Source: an uncultured Thermoanaerobacterales bacterium
GTDB taxonomy: Bacteria > Bacillota > Clostridia > Christensenellales > UBA1242
DNA length: 11,406 nucleotides
Direction of reading: 5' to 3'
NCBI GenBank assembly: GCA_900557695.1
Contig: USTP01000023.1
Location: 1 to 11,406, forward strand
This document shows, in pieces, positions 6,009-11,406 of the stretch. Below the pieces are notes generated by a model that saw only the letters and a list, made by a program, of their open reading frames with translations, was not told where the DNA came from and searched no databases. Position numbers and translations under genes: made by a program. The stretch's first letter is position 1, and each line of letters opens with the position of its first letter.

Positions 6009-7985
6009 TTATAAATCTTGATTAAGTTTCGAAATAAATTCATCTTCATTTATAATAGGAATATTTAAACTTAATGCTTTTTGGTATTTAGAGCCAGGCT
6101 CACTGCCTACAACAACTAGTGAAGTGTTTTTAGAAACAGAGCTAATAACTTCGCCGCCAAGATTTTCAATTTTCTTTGTTGCTTCTTGCCTTGTCATAGA
6201 AGTAAGACTTCCTGTTAACACAACTTTTTTGTTTGAAAAATAGCTGTCAGTGTTTATTTGCATAGCTGAATAGTTTTTAACCTTAATACCAACTGCTTGC
6301 AGTTCTTCAAGCTCTTTAATGTTGTTTGTGTCTTTAAAAAAGCTTGTTATGCAGTCGGCTATAACATATGATATGTCGGGCAAAGTTATAAGGTCTTCTT
6401 TAGAAGCATTCATGAAGTTTTCAAATGTTTTATAGTGGGCTTCTAGCTGTTTTGCTGTTTTTATTCCAACATTATCAATTCCAAGTGCATATATAAACCT
6501 ATAAAGTTCAGGATTTTTGCTGTTTTCTATGCTGTTTAAAATTAAATTAACTTTTTTATCTTTAAAGTTTTCTACTTGATATAGCTGCTTCTCTGTTAAT
6601 TTATAAATATCTGAATATTTGTTTATGCCAAAAAGTTTGTAGAGCTTTTCTATAGTTTTTGTGCTAAAGTTTAGTATATTCATAGCGTGTTTACTTGAAA
6701 AGAAAGAGAGCCTTCCTATTATTTGTTTTTCACAGCCAAAATGATTTGGGCAAATTGTAAAAATATTTTCATGAATTAGCTTCGATGAACAAACTGGGCA
6801 ATATTCAGGCCGTTTTATTTCCACCGACCCCTCTTCGTCTTCAGCTAGCCCTAAAACCTCTGGAATAACTTCGTTACTACGCCTAACAAAAACTCTAGAG
6901 CCTATTTTAATTTTCTTTTTTAAAATTTCACTGTAGTTGTTTAGAGTGGCTCTTGAAACTGTAACGCCAGCAAGCTCTATAGGTTCTAAAATTGCAACGG
7001 GTGTAAGTTTTCCTGTTCTGCTCACCTGCCAAACAACATCATTTAAATATGTTGTTGTTTCTAGAGCTTCAAACTTATAGGCTATCATGCCTCTAGGGAA
7101 CTTTGCTGTTTCGCCAAGTTCTTCACGAACCGCTAGGTTATTTATTTTTATAACCATGCCATCAATTAAAAAGTCGTAGGTACTTTTTTCTTTAGCTACT
7201 TGAGCGATAGTGTCTTTTATTTCTTCAAAGTTATGTGCTATTTTAAACAATGGGTCTACCATAAAACCATTGTCTATCAAAAACTGATGCTCTTCTTCTT
7301 GGGTTGAAAAGGTTGTACCCTCAATAAGATTTATATTGTATGCAAAAAAATCTAGATTTCTAGATTTTGTTACTTTGGGGTCTAAATTTCTAATTGCGCC
7401 AGCGGCAGCATTTCTAGCATTTTTTAGCTTTTCAGTTGCTTTTTTATTATATTTTTCAAGTTCACTAAGGCGCATAATGCCCTCGCCCTGAACAACAACA
7501 TGACCCTTGTATGGTATGGTTAAAGGAATAGTTCTAATTGTTTTAACCTCTGCTGTAACATTTTCGCCAACTTCCCCATTCCCCCTAGTGGCTCCGATAG
7601 TGAGTTTTCCATTGTTGTAGGTTAATGCCAAGCTTAAACCGTCAAATTTGTGTTCAACAGAAAACTCGGGTTCAAAGGTTTTAAGTTTTTGATTTCTGTC
7701 ATACCAATCTTTAATTTCTTCAAAGCTCTGTGCTTTATCAAGGCTCATAAGTTTTCGCTCATGAACAACTTTTTCAAATTTATCAAGAGGTGTACCTCCA
7801 ATTTTGTTTGTTGGAGAAGATGGAAAAACCACGCCTGTTTCTTTTTCAAGTTTTGTTAGCTCGTCATACAACTTGTCCCACTCTTTGTCTGAGATGGTTG
7901 GATTGTCTAAAACATAGTAGTTGTAGCTAGCATTATTTATTTTTTCTATTAGTTCTTTCATCCTGCTTTCAATTTCTTGATTCAT
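6009..7985 (-). CDS. ligA: NAD+-dependent DNA ligase
   Basis: Seals nicks in duplex DNA using NAD+ as adenylate donor, in replication and repair. The 658-residue protein has all LigA domains: Ia NMN-binding (about 1-65), nucleotidyltransferase with catalytic Lys113 in EHKFDG, OB fold (about 310-390), zinc finger Cys396/399/412/418, helix-hairpin-helix region (about 430-555) and C-terminal BRCT (about 582-655, with VVLTGSLTSMTRQEA). Two oddities are seen: Trp36 replaces the usual Tyr in the Ia motif (DKEWD for DxEYD), and several hairpin glycines are lost in the HhH region (LNFST for the usual EGLGE; LPDIS for PGIG). GAGG is 8 bases upstream of the ATG. It lies 78 bp after pcrA, the usual partner. 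It is intact, but could be a LigA paralogue rather than the only ligase. Confidence 0.95.
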   Translation of the reverse strand: MNQEIESRMKELIEKINNASYNYYVLDNPTISDKEWDKLYDELTKLEKETGVVFPSSPTNKIGGTPLDKFEKVVHERKLMSLDKAQSFEEIKDWYDRNQKLKTFEPEFSVEHKFDGLSLALTYNNGKLTIGATRGNGEVGENVTAEVKTIRTIPLTIPYKGHVVVQGEGIMRLSELEKYNKKATEKLKNARNAAAGAIRNLDPKVTKSRNLDFFAYNINLIEGTTFSTQEEEHQFLIDNGFMVDPLFKIAHNFEEIKDTIAQVAKEKSTYDFLIDGMVIKINNLAVREELGETAKFPRGMIAYKFEALETTTYLNDVVWQVSRTGKLTPVAILEPIELAGVTVSRATLNNYSEILKKKIKIGSRVFVRRSNEVIPEVLGLAEDEEGSVEIKRPEYCPVCSSKLIHENIFTICPNHFGCEKQIIGRLSFFSSKHAMNILNFSTKTIEKLYKLFGINKYSDIYKLTEKQLYQVENFKDKKVNLILNSIENSKNPELYRFIYALGIDNVGIKTAKQLEAHYKTFENFMNASKEDLITLPDISYVIADCITSFFKDTNNIKELEELQAVGIKVKNYSAMQINTDSYFSNKKVVLTGSLTSMTRQEATKKIENLGGEVISSVSKNTSLVVVGSEPGSKYQKALSLNIPIINEDEFISKLNQDL

Positions 7986-7993
7986 ATTATTTT

Positions 7994-8052
7994 CCTCAAA
8001 ATTTTGTTAAAATTACGGTTTTAATAGTATTTTTTCATGTTGTTTATAACAA
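7994..8052 (-). promoter_or_regulatory. Predicted promoter and RBS of ligA
   Basis: On the minus strand, TTGTTA (8047-8052), 17 bases and TACTAT (8024-8029) fit a sigma-A promoter in the 78-bp pcrA-ligA gap. GAGG (7994-7997) is the ribosome binding site. An odd palindrome TTGTT-TAT-AACAA (8040-8052) covers the -35 box. With such AT-rich sequence a chance match cannot be excluded, and read-through from pcrA is also likely. Confidence 0.5.
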
Positions 8053-8063
8053 TTTTGCGTTTT

Positions 8064-10310
8064 TTATTTCACAATCTCTAGGTTGGCATACTTAAGAGAT
8101 AAGGTTTTTATTCCAACGCTATCAAACTTTATAGTAACAAAGCCAGCCGAAAAATCTGTTACTTCAACTATAACTTCGCCCCTTCCAAAGTGTGGATGGT
8201 TAACAATAGTGCCTTTTTTAAATAAACCAAAATCAACTGATTTTTCTTTGGCTGGTTTATGTGTTTCTTGACTATTATAATTATTGCCAATATTAGACCT
8301 TGTCATAACGCTGTAGTCTAGTCTATTAGAAATATCATCGCGGTCATAACGCTCGGTGGCATTATCTGCTCTTTCTTTATAAGAGTTTAGTTGTTTGCCG
8401 TCCTCTGGAATGCCTTGCTCTATTGCCTCTTTCAAAAATCTAGATGGCATGGTGTACTCAGTTCTTTTTGTTTCAAAGCTAAATCTTGTTTTTGCTCTTG
8501 ACAAATAAAGCCTTTCTTTTGCTCTAGTTATTGCAACATACATAAGCCTTCTTTCTTCTTCTAGTTCGTTCGGGTCTTCACTATTTATTGCTCTAGATAA
8601 TGGGAATAAACCATCGTTTAGCCCAACTATAAACACAACTTTAAACTCAAGGCCTTTTGCTGCGTGAACTGTTATCAAACTAGCAAAATCTTGAGATTCG
8701 TCTAAAGTGTCTATATCCCTTAAAAGGGTTATAGATTGCAAATAATCTTCCAGAGTGGCTGTTTCATTTGCATCGGCAAATTCTTTAACAGATAACAAAA
8801 AGTCGTCTATATTTAACTGTTTATTTGTGTCTTCATCTGTTTTGTTTCCAATGGCACCCTTAAAGTCTACCCTGTCAATAACATACTGAACAAATTCGTA
8901 AAGTGGCATTAGTTCGCATTTTTCTTTTAGTTCAAGCAAAAGATTTTTAATTTGCTCAAGCTTCTTACCTGCTGCCCCTGTAAGTAAAGAAGAAACGATG
9001 CAGTTATACATGCTAGTGTTGTTTTCCTCTGCGGTAACTGCAATTTGGGCTATGGTTGCATCGCCAATACCTTTTTTAGGGAAAGCAAGCATCCTTCTAG
9101 TTGCCTCATCGTCTTGTGGGTTGTGGATAAGCCTTAAGTAGGCAATAACATCTTTTATTTCCTTTCTTTCAAAGAATTTATAACCACCATAAAGTTTATA
9201 AGGAACCCCATAGGTTATCATCTTTTCTTCTATAACTCTGCTCATTGCGTTAACGCGCATTAAAACCGCAAAGTCATTGTAGCTGTAGCCATAATAGCCT
9301 ACAAGATTTTTTATAGTGCTTGCAACAAACTCTGCTTCTTCTGCTTCGTTATAAAAACTGTTTTGCTCTACTTTTGCCCCCTCGTCATTCTCTGTCCAAA
9401 GATTTTTTTCTAAACGGTTATGGTTCTTTTTTATTAGTTTGTTTGCAACATTTAAAATCTTTTTTGTAGAACGATAGTTTTGCTCTAGCTTGTAAATCTT
9501 AACGCCCTTAAAGTCATGAGTAAAAGACATAACATTTGTTACATCTGCTCCACGCCAAGAATAAATGCATTGGTCTTCATCCCCAACAACAAAAATGTTG
9601 TTGTGTTTCTCGGCAAGAAGTTTAACAATTTCATACTGCGAACGATTTGTGTCTTGAAATTCATCTACATGAATGTATTTAAACTTATTTTGATAATATT
9701 CTAAAACTTCTTTGTTTGAAATTAAAAGCTCATAGGTTTTATTAAGAAGGTCATCAAAATCAAGAGCATTACATTTCTTTAGCTCTTTTTCATACTCAAT
9801 ATAGCAGTTTGTTATAACCTCTCTCTTTCGTCTATCGGCAATATTATCCGCATACTCATTTGGGGGAAGCAGATGATTTTTTGCGTTCGAAATATGCCAA
9901 CAAATAGTGTCGGCAGTTATGTTTGTGTTTTTTGTTTCTAATATCCTTTTAATCGTTCTGGTTTTTTCAACATCAGTGTAGATAGAAAAATTTGAGGTGT
10001 AGCCAAGCTTATCTATATCGCGCCTTAAAATTCTAGAGCACATGGCATGAAAGGTGCAAATCCACATTGCATCCACATTTCCAAGCATTTTTTCAAGCCT
10101 TTCTCTCATTTCATTTGCTGCTTTATTAGTAAAGGTTATTGCTAAAATATTATATGGTGGAACACCTTTATCAAACACTAGGTGCGCGATTCTATGCGTT
10201 AGCATCCTTGTTTTTCCACTGCCTGCCCCTGCCGTAACAAGAACAGGACCATCGCAAACACTTGCAGGTATTCTTTGCTCTTCACTTAAATTATCTAAAA
10301 TACTACTCAC
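8064..10310 (-). CDS. pcrA: ATP-dependent DNA helicase PcrA/UvrD
   Basis: Superfamily 1A 3'-5' helicase used in nucleotide excision repair, rolling-circle replication and removal of RecA filaments; Gram-positive PcrA also contacts RNA polymerase through its C-terminal domain. The 748-residue protein has every motif: Q motif LSEEQR, Walker A AGAGSGKT (27-34, Lys33), motif Ia TFTNKAANEMRER (59-71), motif II DEFQD (216-220), motif III GDEDQCIYSWRGA (243-255), motif IV LEQNYRS (275-281), motif V VHAAKGLEF (548-556) and motif VI YVAITRAKER (591-600). A linker of about 60 residues leads to a Tudor-like end (about 698-748, GTIVNHPHFGRGEV). The start is GTG at 10308-10310, with AAGGA 7 bases upstream and no nearby ATG. 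PcrA rather than RecB or Rep is supported by the ligA neighbour. Confidence 0.96.
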   Translation of the reverse strand: MSSILDNLSEEQRIPASVCDGPVLVTAGAGSGKTRMLTHRIAHLVFDKGVPPYNILAITFTNKAANEMRERLEKMLGNVDAMWICTFHAMCSRILRRDIDKLGYTSNFSIYTDVEKTRTIKRILETKNTNITADTICWHISNAKNHLLPPNEYADNIADRRKREVITNCYIEYEKELKKCNALDFDDLLNKTYELLISNKEVLEYYQNKFKYIHVDEFQDTNRSQYEIVKLLAEKHNNIFVVGDEDQCIYSWRGADVTNVMSFTHDFKGVKIYKLEQNYRSTKKILNVANKLIKKNHNRLEKNLWTENDEGAKVEQNSFYNEAEEAEFVASTIKNLVGYYGYSYNDFAVLMRVNAMSRVIEEKMITYGVPYKLYGGYKFFERKEIKDVIAYLRLIHNPQDDEATRRMLAFPKKGIGDATIAQIAVTAEENNTSMYNCIVSSLLTGAAGKKLEQIKNLLLELKEKCELMPLYEFVQYVIDRVDFKGAIGNKTDEDTNKQLNIDDFLLSVKEFADANETATLEDYLQSITLLRDIDTLDESQDFASLITVHAAKGLEFKVVFIVGLNDGLFPLSRAINSEDPNELEEERRLMYVAITRAKERLYLSRAKTRFSFETKRTEYTMPSRFLKEAIEQGIPEDGKQLNSYKERADNATERYDRDDISNRLDYSVMTRSNIGNNYNSQETHKPAKEKSVDFGLFKKGTIVNHPHFGRGEVIVEVTDFSAGFVTIKFDSVGIKTLSLKYANLEIVK

Positions 10311-10328
10311 TCGCTTTTCCTTTTCTTT

Positions 10329-10366
10329 GTGTTAAACTTCAAAAACTTACTTAATTATTTTAACAC
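10329..10366. repeat. Perfect 8-bp inverted repeat over the pcrA -10 box
   Basis: GTGTTAAA (10329-10336) and TTTAACAC (10359-10366) are exact reverse complements with 22 bases between. One arm overlaps the pcrA -10 box, the other lies in the leader. It could be an operator or a leader hairpin; it does not match the Gram-positive LexA box (GAAC-N4-GTTC). Confidence 0.6.
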
Positions 10367-10385
10367 ATTGAAAGTTTTATAGCAA
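10357..10385 (-). promoter_or_regulatory. Predicted extended -10 promoter of pcrA
   Basis: On the minus strand, TTGCTA (10380-10385), 17 bases and TAAAAT (10357-10362) with an upstream TGTG form a good sigma-A promoter. Transcription should start near 10350, giving a leader of about 40 bases before the GTG start. Confidence 0.65.
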
Positions 10386-10398
10386 AGTTTTTATTAAA

Positions 10399-10418
10399 CA
10401 AAAAACATAAAAAATGTT
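10399..10418 (-). terminator. Weak possible terminator after the 124-residue gene
   Basis: Minus-strand AACAT (10414-10418) pairs with ATGTT (10404-10408) around five bases and is followed by more Ts. The stem is all AT but for one pair, so this is only a weak candidate. It begins 18 bases after the TAG stop. Confidence 0.25.
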
Positions 10419-10435
10419 ACGCACCAAAATATACG

Positions 10436-10810
10436 CTAAGCTATGATTCCCTCTTTGGCGAGTTCTTTTAAAACAAACTTTCTTATTTCTACATATCGCT
10501 TGCTTAATTTATACATATATTTTTCTTTTTGTGGCTCATCTAGCTTATCATAAATATCATGCTCTATAATTTGTGCTAAAGGATTTATAACATCAATGTC
10601 TTTTAGTAGTATCCTCTTAACTTTATTATATAATGGATCGTCTTGAACCCTTTTCTGCGATGCTATAATTGCATATTGAATTTTGGCGGACAAACATGCC
10701 TCGCTATAAGACTTGGTGTCATTTGATATATCCTCTTCACTTTTATTTTCTACAGATATTGCCCTTAATCTATACTTTGCCCTTTGTGCTAATGCTCTTA
10801 ATGAACTCAT
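10436..10810 (-). CDS. Small basic helical protein of unknown function
   Basis: I do not recognise this 124-residue protein. It starts at the ATG at 10808-10810 because GAAGGAG (10820-10826) lies 9 bases upstream; a 22-residue extension to 10876 would cross the likely -10 box. The N-terminus (1-17) is a basic amphipathic stretch, MSSLRALAQRAKYRLR. Residues 20-36 are acidic and polar, probably a linker. Residues 36-124 look almost wholly alpha-helical, with many Lys, Glu and Tyr, ending in a Lys/Arg-rich helix (KLSKRYVEIRKFVLKEL, 101-117). There is one cysteine (Cys39), no membrane segment and no signal peptide. A cytoplasmic or nucleic-acid-associated role would fit the charge pattern, but this is inference. 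A clean ribosome binding site, promoter and TAG stop support a real gene. Confidence 0.75.
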   Translation of the reverse strand: MSSLRALAQRAKYRLRAISVENKSEEDISNDTKSYSEACLSAKIQYAIIASQKRVQDDPLYNKVKRILLKDIDVINPLAQIIEHDIYDKLDEPQKEKYMYKLSKRYVEIRKFVLKELAKEGIIA

Positions 10811-10819
10811 TTTATTTTG

Positions 10820-10851
10820 CTCCTTCAAAAAAATACCCTTAGATATTAGCA
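10820..10851 (-). promoter_or_regulatory. Extended -10 promoter and RBS of the 124-residue gene
   Basis: Minus-strand TGTGC-TAATAT (-10 at 10843-10848) is an extended -10 site without a clear -35 box. It resembles the rpoZ site (TGTGC-TATAAT). GAAGGAG at 10820-10826 is the ribosome binding site and fixes the ATG at 10810. Confidence 0.55.
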
Positions 10852-10895
10852 CACAATTTGTTAGAAAAATTATCAAGTACTAAATAAGCTTTTTT

Positions 10896-10922
10896 ATTAT
10901 ACAATTCATTTATTTGTGACAA
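10896..10922 (-). promoter_or_regulatory. Possible second, upstream promoter
   Basis: TTGTCA (10917-10922) and TATAAT (10896-10901) on the minus strand are near-consensus, but the spacer is only 15 bases. It might give a longer transcript of the 124-residue gene. Confidence 0.35.
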
Positions 10923-10974
10923 TTTATTTTAGTTGGTTCGACCTTTTTAACCTAAAGTTATATGCTTTTCAACT

Positions 10975-11007
10975 TTTCCAAAATTCTTTTTAAATAGCTT
11001 TTGGAAA
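10975..11007. repeat. Perfect 9-bp inverted repeat
   Basis: TTTCCAAAA (10975-10983) and TTTTGGAAA (10999-11007) are exact reverse complements separated by 15 bases. No T-run follows on either strand, so it is not a typical terminator. Confidence 0.6.
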
Positions 11008-11048
11008 TGAAAAATATTAAAGTCAATGAGCAGCAAGTAATATTTTGA

Positions 11049-11066
11049 AAAGTTCTTGGCAACTTT
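11049..11066. repeat. 6-bp hairpin AAAGTT/AACTTT
   Basis: AAAGTT (11049-11054), a 6-base loop CTTGGC and AACTTT (11061-11066). It is perfect but short, so of modest significance. Confidence 0.4.
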
Positions 11067-11101
11067 GACGAATTTTAAAAAATAAAATTAAAAAATTTGA
11101 A

Positions 11102-11146
11102 ACAAAACTAAATTGTTGTATATTGAAAAAATAAAACTAGTTTTGT
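11102..11146. repeat. 9-bp inverted repeat containing a 12-bp palindrome
   Basis: ACAAAACTA (11102-11110) and TAGTTTTGT (11138-11146) are exact reverse complements 27 bases apart. The right arm overlaps a perfect palindrome AAAACTAGTTTT (11133-11144), so AAAACTA occurs three times. It may be an operator or structured RNA, or simple AT-rich chance. Confidence 0.5.
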
Positions 11147-11174
11147 CGATTATTTTCATGTATTTAATTTTCGC

Positions 11175-11200
11175 AAAAAAAACCACGGCTTAAGCCATGG
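11175..11200 (-). terminator. Rho-independent terminator of rpsU
   Basis: Read on the minus strand, CCATGGC pairs with GCCGTGG (7 bp with one G-T pair) around a TTAA loop, followed by eight Ts (11175-11182). It starts 7 bases after the rpsU stop and is the clearest terminator in the window. Confidence 0.9.
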
Positions 11201-11207
11201 AAATTTT

Positions 11208-11355
11208 TTAACCCTTTCTATTTCTCTTTTGGGCAGCTTCAGATTTTTTCTTACGCTTAACACTTGGTTTAACATAAGCTTCTTTCTTTCTTATGTCGCC
11301 AATAATACCATCTTTTTGGCATTTACGCTTAAATCTTTTAATAGCGCTCTCTAAG
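11208..11355 (-). CDS. rpsU: 30S ribosomal protein S21, N-terminus missing at contig end
   Basis: S21 is a small, very basic protein of the 30S subunit, placed near the 3' end of 16S rRNA. The 48 codons present read LESAIKRFKRKCQKDG at the left and PSVKRKKKSEAAQKRNRKG at the right, which match the family's LExALRRFKR and KPSxRRKKKSEAARKR signatures. Only the first 10 or so residues are lost, compared with typical Firmicutes S21. The cut is not biological: bases from 11356 on are sequencing adapter. If the adapter is read as genomic, an ATG at 11370-11372 creates a false 54-residue protein beginning MCIRDS. The TAA stop is followed 7 bases later by a strong terminator, so rpsU ends its transcription unit here. 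Confidence 0.93.
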
Positions 11356-11406
11356 CTGTCTCTTATACACATCTGACGCTGCCGACGATCTTACGCGTGT
11401 AGATCT
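11356..11406. other. Nextera adapter, index and P5 sequence (not genomic)
   Basis: Bases 11356-11374 are the Tn5 mosaic end CTGTCTCTTATACACATCT, and 11375-11388 (GACGCTGCCGACGA) complete the reverse complement of the Nextera read-1 adapter. TCTTACGC (11389-11396) sits where the 8-base i5 index belongs; its reverse complement GCGTAAGA matches the index I recall as S517. GTGTAGATCT (11397-11406) is the start of the reverse-complemented P5 sequence. The match is exact throughout, so genomic sequence ends at 11355. Confidence 0.98.

Larger units (their letters stand above)
10827..11174. other. AT-rich intergenic region with inverted repeats and no gene
   Basis: About 350 bases between the 124-residue gene and the rpsU terminator. 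No frame has a gene-like open stretch with a ribosome binding site. The left end holds the promoters of the downstream gene. The rest contains several perfect inverted repeats, listed separately. No tRNA, riboswitch or T-box pattern was recognised. Confidence 0.6.

Noticed and set aside
10054..10335. Plus-strand 93-codon frame
   Set aside because: It is the complement of the N-terminal part of pcrA, including the Walker A codons, and has no independent signal.
11010..11050. Short plus-strand ATG frame of 13 codons in the gene-free stretch
   Set aside because: It has no ribosome binding site, ends after 13 codons and has no context as a leader peptide.
1..11355. Anti-phage, CRISPR, toxin-antitoxin or other accessory system
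   Set aside because: All large genes belong to housekeeping families with intact motifs. The helicase and ligase are ordinary PcrA and LigA by domain order, not parts of a defence island.
11356..11406. Possible Tn5-like transposon end or integrated mobile element
   Set aside because: The mosaic end is followed exactly by the Nextera tail, an index and P5, which occur together only in sequencing libraries.

Overview
The window is about 11.4 kb of AT-rich bacterial DNA in which every confident gene lies on the minus strand. Genome order along that strand is rpsU (cut by the contig end), a 124-residue gene I do not recognise, pcrA, ligA, rpoZ, priA, def, fmt, rlmN, rpe. Low GC content, strong AGGAG-type ribosome binding sites, extended -10 promoters, a PcrA/LigA pair and a priA-def-fmt-rlmN-rpe cluster all point to a Firmicutes (Clostridia-like) bacterium. 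TAA, TAG and TGA are all used as stops, so the code is table 11. The Nextera adapter at the right end shows that this is a contig from a tagmentation library; the exact taxon cannot be read from the sequence.

Region 1 (1-5642) is a translation and replication-restart cluster. PriA, peptide deformylase and Met-tRNA formyltransferase are followed by RlmN, with gaps of 12 and 3 bp and then a 4-bp ATGA overlap. One extended -10 promoter just upstream of priA probably drives these four genes. Rpe follows after 80 bp with its own promoter. In well-studied Firmicutes this cluster usually also carries rsmB, prpC/stp, prkC and rsgA between fmt and rpe. None of them is here, so the cluster is a shortened version.

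Region 2 (5643-10385) is a set of short units. A terminator and a promoter separate rpoZ from priA. rpoZ, ligA and pcrA each have a plausible promoter directly upstream. PcrA (repair and transcription-linked helicase) and LigA (NAD+ ligase) are a classic pair. Here they are joined to rpoZ-priA without the gmk and coaBC genes that often flank rpoZ.

Region 3 (10386-11355) holds the small basic helical protein, about 400 bp of very AT-rich DNA with several perfect inverted repeats, the rpsU terminator and the 3' part of rpsU. Bases 11356-11406 are not genomic: they are the Nextera read-1 adapter, an 8-base index and the start of P5.

No CRISPR array, mobile element, tRNA, rRNA or defence system was found. 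The window is largely a housekeeping locus. The points worth a second look are the adapter and the false S21 start it creates, the pruned gene order, the divergent helix-hairpin-helix part of LigA, the palindrome over the pcrA promoter and the unrecognised small gene with its repeat-rich upstream region.
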